Assembly: GCA_019414545.1 (NCBI GenBank)
Contig: DXLV01000026.1
Location: 14,331-28,783, forward strand
DNA from: Collinsella sp.
GTDB taxonomy: Bacteria > Actinomycetota > Coriobacteriia > Coriobacteriales > Coriobacteriaceae
DNA length: 14,453 bases
Direction of reading: 5' to 3'
Of this stretch, positions 1 through 6,690 are shown piece after piece. The notes beneath the pieces were generated by a model, which was not told where the DNA came from, made no database searches, and saw nothing but the letters and a program-made list of their open reading frames with translations. A program made the translations under genes and the position numbers. How positions within the stretch are numbered: position 1 is the stretch's first letter; each line of letters starts with the position of its first letter.

Positions 1-1163
1 GTCACGGCGCTGCCGTCCCAGCGGACATGCTTGCCGTTGGACTCCATGGTGAGCTGCTGCAGGTAGGCCGGGAAACGATGCAGGTACTGGCAGTACGGCA
101 GCACGGCGTGGCTCTTGGAACCGAAGAAGTTGACGTACCAGACGTTGAGCAGGCCCATCAGCGCGACGGCGTTGTTCTCGAGCGGGGTGTTGCAGAAGTA
201 CTCGTCGATGGCGTGGAAGCCCTCAAGGAACTGCTGGAAGCGCTCGGGGCCGAGCACGACGATCAGCGACAGGCCCACGGCGGAGTCGACAGAGTAGCGG
301 CCGCCGACCCAGTTCCAGAAACCAAAAGCGTTGGCGGGGTCGATGCCGAAGGCCTCGACCTTCTCGAGTGCGGTGGAAACGGCGACAAAGTGCTTGGCCA
401 CGGCCTCGGCGTTCTGCTCATCGGAGCCGTCGATGGCACCCTGAGCCTTGAGCTGCTCGAGCATCCAGGTCTTGACCTCACGAGCGTTGGTGAGGGTCTC
501 GAGCGTGGTGAAAGTCTTGGAGACGATAATCACGAGCGTGGTCTCGGGATCGAGGCCCTTGAGCTTCTCTGCCTGATCGTTGGGGTCGATGTTGGAGATG
601 TAGCGGCAGTCAATACCGGCGTCGGCGTAGGGACGCAGGGCCTCGTAGGCCATGACCGGGCCCAGATCGGAGCCGCCGATGCCGATGGACACCAGGTGCT
701 CGATCTTTTTGCCGGTAACACCCTTCCACTCACCGGAGCGCACGCGCTCGGCGAAGGCATACATGCGGTCGAGAACCTCGTGCACGTCGGCGACGACGTC
801 CTGGCCGTCGACGATGAGCTGGCCCTTCTCGCTTGCCGGGCGGCGCAGCGCGGTGTGCAGGACGGCGCGGTCCTCGGTGGTGTTGATGTGCTCGCCGGAG
901 AACATGGCGTCGCGGCGCTCCTCGAGCTTCACCTCGCGGGCAAGATCGCACAGCAGCTTGACGGTCTCATCAGTCACCAGGTTCTTGGACAGGTCGAAGT
1001 GCAGGTCACCGGCGTCAAAGCTCAGCTTGTTCACGCGCTCGGCATCGGCGGCGAACCAGGCCTTGAGGTCGATACCCTCGGCCTCGAGCTTCTCCTGATG
1101 GGCCTCGAGTGCCTTCCAAGCGGCGGTCGACGTGGCGTCGATAGGTGCGGCAACAGTTGCCAT
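1..1163 (-). CDS. pgi: Glucose-6-phosphate isomerase, N-terminal part (runs off the window)
   Basis: This enzyme interconverts glucose-6-phosphate and fructose-6-phosphate in the cytosol (glycolysis and gluconeogenesis). The window holds the first 387 codons; the 3' end lies before base 1. Family motifs are clear: GIGGSDLGP at residues 161-169 and SKTFTT at 215-220 (sugar-phosphate binding), NWVGGRYS at 284-291 (first family signature) and MESNGK at 373-378, which carries the conserved Glu of the active site. The catalytic His and Lys of the C-terminal part would lie outside. Family members are usually about 450-550 residues, so roughly 60-160 are missing. The ATG start has an AGGAGG box eight bases upstream. 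A TAGAAT -10-like hexamer (minus strand, 1225-1230) lies about 60 bases upstream, without a convincing -35. There is no sign of damage. The identification is secure. Confidence 0.97.
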   Translation of the reverse strand, partial: MATVAAPIDATSTAAWKALEAHQEKLEAEGIDLKAWFAADAERVNKLSFDAGDLHFDLSKNLVTDETVKLLCDLAREVKLEERRDAMFSGEHINTTEDRAVLHTALRRPASEKGQLIVDGQDVVADVHEVLDRMYAFAERVRSGEWKGVTGKKIEHLVSIGIGGSDLGPVMAYEALRPYADAGIDCRYISNIDPNDQAEKLKGLDPETTLVIIVSKTFTTLETLTNAREVKTWMLEQLKAQGAIDGSDEQNAEAVAKHFVAVSTALEKVEAFGIDPANAFGFWNWVGGRYSVDSAVGLSLIVVLGPERFQQFLEGFHAIDEYFCNTPLENNAVALMGLLNVWYVNFFGSKSHAVLPYCQYLHRFPAYLQQLTMESNGKHVRWDGSAV

Positions 1164-1290
1164 AGAGTCCTCCTCAGCATACGGGCGCACACCTCCATGC
1201 ACGCCCGGATATTCAGATACCCCTATTCTAGCGCAGGTCAAGACTACAATCAGCGAGCGTTGCCAATTGGCCCCCAAACGGCAACCGACC

Positions 1291-1353
1291 AAAAAGGGAC
1301 AGGTTTATTTTGGCAGGTCAAACGCTTTACCTACCAAAATTAACCTGTCCCTT
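1291..1353 (-). terminator. Long imperfect palindrome acting as a rho-independent terminator; REP-like
   Basis: Arms at 1294-1318 and 1329-1353 pair over 25 bases with two mismatches around a 10-base loop. On the minus strand the hairpin starts 12 bases after the stop codon of the gene ending at 1365 and is followed by TTTTT (1291-1295), so it fits a terminator before pgi. The stem is longer than most simple terminators, and its outer 10 bases (GGGACAGGTT) occur again at 2032-2041. This suggests a dispersed REP-like element used as a terminator. The structure is seen directly; the function is inferred. Confidence 0.7.
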
Positions 1354-1364
1354 CCTGGCAGGTA

Positions 1365-1889
1365 TTATGCCGCGGCGCACACGCTACCGAGCAGCTCGCG
1401 CAAGGGAGACCCAATGCCCTCCAGCAGTTCGGGAGCGATGATGGCAAAAACGGGAACCTCGCCGGCGCCCACCGTAGCGGGCACCTTGCCCTCCGAGACA
1501 ATGCATCCATAGGGGACAAAGCCGTCCCCGCCGGCATCAAGCATCGCCATGCGGCGGGCGAGCTCGCGCGCAAAGCCGGCTGTATCGGCATCACCGATCG
1601 CCAGGACAAAGTCCACGCCCTCGTCGGTCGCCAGGGCCACGGCCTCGTCGACCAGCCCATCTCCCCCATCGCCTCCAACCGAGCCACAGCGAAAGAGCAC
1701 GCGTTCGAGCAGGGCCCGGTCGAGCGAGCCGAGCGCCAAAGCGACAAGCTCGTCGCGCGTATGCTTGTCTCCACCCAGCACAACCAGCGCCTTGGTGCCA
1801 CCGTAGTGAGCGACCAATCGTCCGCACCAGCGAGCCACATCCCCATCCGCAACCAAGCGCGTCGGCATACCAAACCCATAGTTGACCAT
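1365..1889 (-). CDS. Orphan N-terminal (nucleotide-binding) domain of the iron-containing alcohol dehydrogenase type
   Basis: The 174-residue product aligns by eye with the first half of iron-containing (group III, butanol-dehydrogenase-like) alcohol dehydrogenases. The start MVNYGFGMPTRLVADGD matches the family's N-terminal 'F..PT.I.FG.G' pattern, ALVVLGGDK (34-42) matches the first dinucleotide-fold strand, and GVDFVLAIGDADTAGFA (91-107) matches the 'GVDFILAVGGGSviDsaK' region. Full-length enzymes have 380-400 residues and an iron-binding helical domain, which is absent here. The GGGS loop is replaced by GDAD, so normal NAD(P) binding is doubtful. I chose the ATG at 1889 because it matches family N-termini and has GGAAGGG and GGGG upstream; an ATG at 1940 is possible but lacks a clear ribosome site. 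It may be a domesticated domain of new function or a decayed enzyme. The open frame and regular codon use argue for a maintained gene. The substrate is unknown. Confidence 0.7.
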   Translation of the reverse strand: MVNYGFGMPTRLVADGDVARWCGRLVAHYGGTKALVVLGGDKHTRDELVALALGSLDRALLERVLFRCGSVGGDGGDGLVDEAVALATDEGVDFVLAIGDADTAGFARELARRMAMLDAGGDGFVPYGCIVSEGKVPATVGAGEVPVFAIIAPELLEGIGSPLRELLGSVCAAA

Positions 1890-2040
1890 TATCCCCACAA
1901 CCCTTCCGTGCGTATAGGCGGTATCAATCGTTAGACTCATGCTACGAAGCGAGGTTTTCCGAGCTGTTTCGCGCTCTTTAGAGCTGCGTTAAAAAACCCG
2001 ATGCAACCGCACGACCATACCCGCCAAAGAGGGACAGGTT

Positions 2041-2069
2041 TTGACGATGTCCGCGCAAGCAGGTATTAT
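2041..2069 (+). promoter_or_regulatory. Sigma-70-type promoter of the polymerase-YolD operon
   Basis: A -35 hexamer TTGACG (2041-2046) and a -10 hexamer TATTAT (2064-2069) are separated by exactly 17 bases, each one mismatch from consensus. Transcription would start near 2076, inside the first LexA-type box, 39 bases before the polymerase start codon. Confidence 0.8.
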
Positions 2070-2083
2070 CGAACATGTATTCG
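2070..2083 (+). promoter_or_regulatory. LexA/SOS box 1
   Basis: CGAACATGTATTCG matches the Gram-positive and actinobacterial LexA consensus CGAACRNRYGTTYG at 13 of 14 positions. It abuts the -10 hexamer and covers the predicted transcription start, so a bound repressor would block initiation. Confidence 0.75.
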
Positions 2084-2086
2084 ATA

Positions 2087-2100
2087 AGAACATGTGTTTG
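2087..2100 (+). promoter_or_regulatory. LexA/SOS box 2
   Basis: AGAACATGTGTTTG matches CGAACRNRYGTTYG at 13 of 14 positions (only the first base differs). It lies 17 bases centre-to-centre downstream of box 1 and just upstream of the ribosome site GGAAGGA (2103-2109). Two such sites in tandem in front of a Y-family polymerase strongly suggest SOS control. Confidence 0.75.
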
Positions 2101-2114
2101 ATGGAAGGACACGG

Positions 2115-3620
2115 ATGGCGCACGAGCAGCACACCTATATCTGCATCGACCTTAAGACGTTTTACGCCAGCGTCGAGTGCGTCGACCGCGGACTCGACCC
2201 ACTCACCACGTGCCTGGTCGTTGCCGACGAATCGCGCGGACGCACGACCATCTGCCTTGCCATCACGCAGGCCATGAAGGACCTCGGAATACACAACCGC
2301 TGCCGTCTGTTCGAGATTCCCGACGGCATCGACTACATCAAGGCCGTACCGCGCATGCAGCACTACATGGAGGTGTCGGCGAAAATCTACGGCATCTATC
2401 TGGAATACGTAAGCCCGCAAGACATTCACGTCTATTCAATCGACGAGTGCTTTATCGACGTGACGCCCTATCTAGACCTCTACCACACCGATGCCGAAGG
2501 GTTCGCCTGCATGCTGCGCGACGAGGTCCTCGCGCGCACCGGCATCACGGCGACGGTCGGCATCGGCCCCAACCTATTCCAGGCCAAGGTAGCGCTCGAC
2601 ATTACCGCCAAGCACGCACCCAGCCGCATCGGCATACTCGACGACGAGACCTTTCGCAAGGAGATCTGGACCCATCGTCCCATCACCGATATCTGGGGCA
2701 TCGGCCCCGGCGTGGCGGCCCGTCTCGAGAAATACGGTGTCTACGATCTGATGGGCGTCGCCGCACTCGACGAAAACCTGCTCTACGACGAACTCGGCGT
2801 CAATGCCGAATATCTCATCGACCACGCCTTCGGGCGCGAGCCGACAACCATCGCCGATATCCAAGCCTATCGCCCGCAGGCAACCTCAACCACCACAGGA
2901 CAGGTGCTCTCGAAGGGCTATGCCTACGAGCAGGCCTACACCGTCTTGCGCGAGATGGTCGACAACGCCGTGCTGGACTTGGTCGATAAGCACTTGGTAT
3001 GTGACAGCATCTCACTCTTTGTGGGCTACGCGAGCGAGCGAGCCGACATACGCCGACTCGATGCCAGCGGCACGGCGCAATATGTAGACGGATGCGGACA
3101 TCTGCGCTCGAGCACCTCGGGCATCGAGCCCGCAGCGACCGCCGGCCCCGAGCTCGCGCCCCGTGCGCCCAAGCCCGTCCAGCACGATGACGAACGGCGT
3201 CGTCTAGTGCGCGAGGCGCAGGCGATTGACGGCATCTTTGTGGGCGAACACGGCGGCAAACCGCGTGGTGGCTATGCCGCACTCTTTGCGCACTCCAACG
3301 CCTCGCGAAAGCTGCCCGAGCGCACCAATTCGTTTAAGAAGATCATGGGCTATTTCGATGAGCTCTGGGCGCAGACTGTCGATCCCAAACGACCGGTCAA
3401 GCGCATCAACCTGGGATTTGGCAACCTCATGCCCGAGGAATTTGCCACCATCGATCTGTTCAGCGATATCGAGGCCGATGAGCGCGAGCGCGATCTGGCG
3501 CGCGCCGTCCTGGCCGTGAAAGACAAGTACGGCAAGAACGCGCTCGTCAAGGGATTAAGCTTTACCGCCGGCGCCACCGCGCGCGAACGCAACGATCAGG
3601 TAGGAGGACATCGTGCCTAA
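2115..3620 (+). CDS. Y-family DNA polymerase (UvrX/UmuC-like), SOS-inducible
   Basis: This translesion polymerase should insert nucleotides opposite damaged bases and probably causes SOS mutagenesis. In the 501-residue product the palm has the metal-binding Asp12 in CIDLKTFYASVE (10-21, with the steric-gate aromatic) and the pair Asp110-Glu111 in YSIDECFIDV (107-116). A helix-hairpin-helix thumb motif follows (IWGIGPGVAARL, 193-204), then the little-finger domain, the clamp-binding-like ATIDLFS (444-450) and the usual C-terminal NDQVGGH. It is longer than UvrX-type proteins (about 410-420) because of a polar stretch at about 310-395 inside the little finger. I chose the ATG at 2115 for its GGAAGGA box. 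The last codons overlap the next gene, and two LexA-type boxes precede it. It resembles B. subtilis UvrX/YqjW more than classical DinB because of the YolD partner and the C-terminal motif. The family call is secure; the exact subfamily is inferred. Confidence 0.93.
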   Translation: MAHEQHTYICIDLKTFYASVECVDRGLDPLTTCLVVADESRGRTTICLAITQAMKDLGIHNRCRLFEIPDGIDYIKAVPRMQHYMEVSAKIYGIYLEYVSPQDIHVYSIDECFIDVTPYLDLYHTDAEGFACMLRDEVLARTGITATVGIGPNLFQAKVALDITAKHAPSRIGILDDETFRKEIWTHRPITDIWGIGPGVAARLEKYGVYDLMGVAALDENLLYDELGVNAEYLIDHAFGREPTTIADIQAYRPQATSTTTGQVLSKGYAYEQAYTVLREMVDNAVLDLVDKHLVCDSISLFVGYASERADIRRLDASGTAQYVDGCGHLRSSTSGIEPAATAGPELAPRAPKPVQHDDERRRLVREAQAIDGIFVGEHGGKPRGGYAALFAHSNASRKLPERTNSFKKIMGYFDELWAQTVDPKRPVKRINLGFGNLMPEEFATIDLFSDIEADERERDLARAVLAVKDKYGKNALVKGLSFTAGATARERNDQVGGHRA

Positions 3621-4038
3621 GTCCCAACAACAGCCGATGCGGCCACCGACGCCTTTTGAACGTCTAGCGGACCCCGAGGGAAGACGTCGATCCGCCGACC
3701 CCAAGCTCACCGCCAACGGCGCCGTCCGTGCCGGCCGTGCCGCGCAGTTTATGCCCTTTGCCGCCCTCACGGGATACTACGAACTCGTGCGCAAGCAGGA
3801 AATCACCGTCGAGCCAAGACGTGAGCTCACGGAAGAAAAAGCCCTCGTGCTCTCTAAAAAACTCGAGGGTCTCAAACGTAGCGACTTGGTTCGTGTCACC
3901 TATTACGATACATACGGCTATCGCAGCCGCACCGGCATCCTCGACGAGGCGCTCCCCGCCTTCAAGCTCCTCAAGCTCCGAGACATCGCCATCGACTTCG
4001 ACGACATCCAAGACATCGAGCTGCGCGGACGAGCCTAG
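3613..4038 (+). CDS. YolD-like protein, coupled to the Y-family polymerase
   Basis: This 141-residue protein has the layout of the YolD-like family: RAAQFMPFAALTGYYEL (42-58; compare the family's 'RG..kW.PFaAL.e'), an E-rich helix with LTEEKALVLSKKLEGL (72-87), then a small beta domain, VRVTYYDTYGYRSRTGILDE (93-112) and IAIDFDDIQDIEL (125-137). Family members commonly sit beside UvrX-type polymerases; their biochemical role is not settled. The start is a GTG at 3613 whose AGGAGG box (3602-3607) lies inside the polymerase gene, and the two frames overlap by eight bases. Translation is therefore probably coupled and the gene shares the SOS promoter. The N-terminal 40 residues are polar and probably disordered. 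No catalytic motif is visible. Confidence 0.85.
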   Translation: MPKSQQQPMRPPTPFERLADPEGRRRSADPKLTANGAVRAGRAAQFMPFAALTGYYELVRKQEITVEPRRELTEEKALVLSKKLEGLKRSDLVRVTYYDTYGYRSRTGILDEALPAFKLLKLRDIAIDFDDIQDIELRGRA

Positions 4039-4064
4039 CCAAGGAAGCGCACCCAGAGCGACGC

Positions 4065-4448
4065 TTACAGCGTCATGACGTAGTAACCCGCATCTCTCAC
4101 GGCAGTCTCAAGGACACCGCGATTGATCGGCCGCTTGGAGCGCACACGCGCTGTGTGGTCCGCGTACGTTACCGTAGCCCACACACCATCCAGCGCATTG
4201 AGGGCATTGGCTACGTTCTGAGCGCAGCCGTCACAGCTCATGCCGCCGATGAGCAGCTCATCGCTATAGGGATAGTGTGACGCATCGGTATCCACCACAA
4301 CAACCTTTTTGGCCTTCTTGCCGCTCGCACCATCGCTGCAACAACTCTTCCCGTGTGTCGAAGCGGCAATGCGACGCAGTCCAAAAAACATGCCGACGGC
4401 AATGACGGCCAGCACGATGAGATTCGCAGGGTTGAGCAAGTCACTCAT
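4065..4448 (-). CDS. Membrane-anchored heavy-metal-associated (HMA) domain protein, copper-chaperone-like
   Basis: The 127-residue product has one membrane helix (about 8-24), a basic stop-transfer RR, a Cys pair (C36, C37), a lysine-rich linker, and a C-terminal HMA domain. Its metal loop GMSCDGC (69-75) supplies Cys72 and Cys75, which bind Cu(I) or similar soft metals in CopZ and copper-ATPase domains. The end DAGYYVMTL (119-127) matches the last helix and strand of the fold. Free CopZ-type chaperones have about 70 residues, so this is a tethered form. With the positive residues after the helix, the domain probably faces the cytosol. I chose the ATG at 4448 for its GGGGAG box five to six bases upstream; a TTG five codons earlier is less likely. 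The gene converges on the yolD-like gene 26 bases away. A copper-type palindrome lies upstream. The metal specificity is inferred. Confidence 0.85.
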   Translation of the reverse strand: MSDLLNPANLIVLAVIAVGMFFGLRRIAASTHGKSCCSDGASGKKAKKVVVVDTDASHYPYSDELLIGGMSCDGCAQNVANALNALDGVWATVTYADHTARVRSKRPINRGVLETAVRDAGYYVMTL

Positions 4449-4477
4449 GCGCTCCCCTTTCAAGTAGCACTATCTAG

Positions 4478-4494
4478 ATACCCCCATGGGGTGT
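4478..4494 (-). promoter_or_regulatory. Candidate copper-responsive operator (CsoR-type palindrome)
   Basis: ATACCCC-CAT-GGGGTGT is an inverted repeat pairing at six of seven positions, close to the ATACCCC...GGGGTAT pattern of CsoR operators. It lies 30 bases upstream of the HMA gene start. On the minus strand it sits between a TTAAGA-like -35 and a TATCTA -10 spaced 19 bases apart, a spacing that could also suit a MerR-type activator. No regulator gene is in the window. Confidence 0.5.
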
Positions 4495-4556
4495 CCCCAT
4501 CTTAACCCAAAATCATGTCTGTTCGGTCAATTAGTTTCCCTCTTCAAACTTTTTTG

Positions 4557-4584
4557 TTGACCATGGCTTACTTTCGTATATAAG
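4557..4584 (+). promoter_or_regulatory. Promoter of the DUF3793-flavodoxin operon
   Basis: TTGACC (4557-4562) and TATAAG (4579-4584) are separated by 16 bases in a locally AT-rich stretch. The predicted start falls near 4591, about 32 bases before the GTG start of the DUF3793 gene. Confidence 0.6.
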
Positions 4585-4585
4585 T

Positions 4586-4604
4586 TTTCCTAGGCTAACA
4601 GTTT
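4586..4604 (+). promoter_or_regulatory. Possible DtxR/IdeR-type iron box (one good half)
   Basis: TAGGCTAAC at 4591-4599 equals the core and right half of the actinobacterial iron box TTAGGTTAGGCTAACCTAA; the left half matches poorly. It covers the predicted start of a flavodoxin operon, where iron-dependent repression would make sense. This is weak by sequence alone and is supported mainly by its place. Confidence 0.35.
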
Positions 4605-4622
4605 AGATCCGTAAGGAGCGCC

Positions 4623-5327
4623 GTGACTCGAACCATAGACATCCCAACGTTTCAGGCAGCAATCGTGCGCAACTGCTCTCCCACGCTCGCGGGCATCAAG
4701 CCGGCATCGCTCTTTACCTATCCCGGCGTCTACGCAAGTCAAAACGGCAAGCCCGGCAACCCCCATATCGAAGTGCGTCGTACACATCTCCTTGCCGTCA
4801 TAGCTCAATGCAACCGAGAACTCCAACCGTTCGGCATCCACACGAGCGTCTTGGTCTGGCGCCCCTGCGGAGCGCTCATCTATGTGTACCGCCCTGCGGA
4901 CCTCATGCGATACCTCTCCGACCCCCGCGCCACGACGGCGCTTGCCGCCGAAGGTTACGATGTCCACAACCTGCCCGCATCCCTGGTGCATCTCGCCGCG
5001 CGCATCACGCTGGCAAGCAGCAATGCCACGGAAAGCGCCTGCGCCGACGGACCATGCGTTCTTGCGCAGAGCGAACCTTGCGGCGACGGCTGCACCTGCG
5101 AGTTTCCTCACGAAATTGGCTATTTTTTGGGATATCCCTACGAAGATGTGCGTCAATTTATCGTCCAGCATGGCGAGAACTACAAGGTCTTTGGACCTTG
5201 GAAGGTCTACACGAATGTCGGGCAAGCGCTTGCGACGTTCGAATCCTACCGCGCTTGCACGCAACACCTCACCCATGTCTATCAGCAGGGCCATAGCCTG
5301 GCAAAACTTGCCCAGGCAACCCGATAG
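4623..5327 (+). CDS. DUF3793 family protein
   Basis: This 234-residue protein of unknown biochemical function carries the family's C-terminal signature: HEIGYFLGYPYEDVRQFI (163-180) and YKVFGPWKVY (187-196), followed by a helical end with FESYRAC. The N-terminal half has a conserved-looking VLVWRPCGALIYVYRP (77-92). A cysteine cluster (C140, C145, C153, C157, C159) directly precedes the signature and could bind a metal or an iron-sulfur centre; that is inference. In other anaerobes DUF3793 genes often lie beside flavodoxin or ferrous-iron transport genes, and here flavodoxin follows after 46 bases on the same strand. The start is a GTG with AAGGAG four bases upstream. The pair appears co-transcribed from the promoter at 4557-4584. 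Confidence 0.85.
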   Translation: MTRTIDIPTFQAAIVRNCSPTLAGIKPASLFTYPGVYASQNGKPGNPHIEVRRTHLLAVIAQCNRELQPFGIHTSVLVWRPCGALIYVYRPADLMRYLSDPRATTALAAEGYDVHNLPASLVHLAARITLASSNATESACADGPCVLAQSEPCGDGCTCEFPHEIGYFLGYPYEDVRQFIVQHGENYKVFGPWKVYTNVGQALATFESYRACTQHLTHVYQQGHSLAKLAQATR

Positions 5328-5373
5328 AACATACAAACCGCGGCCGCACGCCGCACAACCGAAAGGACAACAC

Positions 5374-5793
5374 ATGAGCAAGATCGCGGTCGTCTACTGG
5401 AGCGGCACGGGCAACACCGAGGCCATGGCAAACCTCGTTGCCGAGGGCGCGACGTCAGTCGGCGCCGAGACAGATGTCATCTCCTGCGCCGACTTCTCCG
5501 CCGACAAGGCCACCGGCTATGACGCCTTCGCCTTCGGCTGCCCCGCCATGGGCTCCGAGGAGCTCGAGTACGATGAGTTCCAGCCGATGTGGGACGAAGT
5601 CAAGGAAACCCTCGGCGACAAGAAGGTCGTCCTCTTTGGCTCTTATTCGTGGGCCGAGGGCGAATGGATGGACAACTGGAAGGCGGATGCCGACGAGGCA
5701 GGTGTCAACGTCGTCGATTCCGTCATTTGCTACGACGCCCCCGACGATGAGGGCGAGGCGGCCTGCAAGGCTCTGGGAGCGGAGCTGGCCTAA
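5374..5793 (+). CDS. Flavodoxin, short-chain, FMN-binding
   Basis: A 139-residue cytosolic electron carrier that can replace ferredoxin. It has the FMN phosphate loop SGTGNTE (10-16), the isoalloxazine loop GCPAMGSEELE (55-65), and FGSYSWAEGEWMD (88-100). All three closely match the known short-chain flavodoxins of Megasphaera and Clostridium. Its length is typical of the short class, without the extra loop of long-chain forms. It is strongly acidic, as usual for docking to redox partners. The ATG has GAAAGGA six bases upstream; an open frame continues further 5' but only as an out-of-frame overlap with the DUF3793 gene. It is second in a two-gene operon, which ends at the hairpin 5867-5899. 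Low-iron induction is inferred from the family and the possible iron box. Confidence 0.95.
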   Translation: MSKIAVVYWSGTGNTEAMANLVAEGATSVGAETDVISCADFSADKATGYDAFAFGCPAMGSEELEYDEFQPMWDEVKETLGDKKVVLFGSYSWAEGEWMDNWKADADEAGVNVVDSVICYDAPDDEGEAACKALGAELA

Positions 5794-5860
5794 CGAAGCC
5801 GGCATAAAGTCTCAAAGCAGCTGACAGCCGAGCACCGCACAACAACAGTCGCTCATGCCC

Positions 5861-5905
5861 AAACAAAAACGGGGCCGGATACATATCCGGTCCCCGTTTG
5901 TTATA
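5861..5905. terminator. Bidirectional terminator between flavodoxin and the ABC operon
   Basis: Arms at 5867-5881 and 5884-5899 (AAACGGGG + CCGGATA against TATCCGG + CCCCGTTT) form a stem with one bulged base and a tiny loop. Both sides end in T-rich tracts on their own strand (GTTTGTTATAT on plus, CGTTTTTGTTT on minus), which suits two converging transcripts. Confidence 0.8.
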
Positions 5906-5925
5906 TCGACAACCTCGAGGCGCCG

Positions 5926-6678
<753 letters not shown>

Positions 6679-6690
6679 GATAGGACCTCC

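Noticed and set aside
27..1343. 438-codon open frame on the plus strand
   Set aside because: It is the antisense shadow of pgi, whose frame shows family motifs throughout; the plus product has no recognisable fold and a shadow-like composition.
4882..5373. Long 5' extension of the flavodoxin frame
   Set aside because: It overlaps the DUF3793 gene out of frame; flavodoxin's ATG at 5374 has its own ribosome site and matches family N-termini.
4590..5381. 263-codon minus-strand open frame
   Set aside because: Antisense to the DUF3793 gene, which has the family signature and a good ribosome site.
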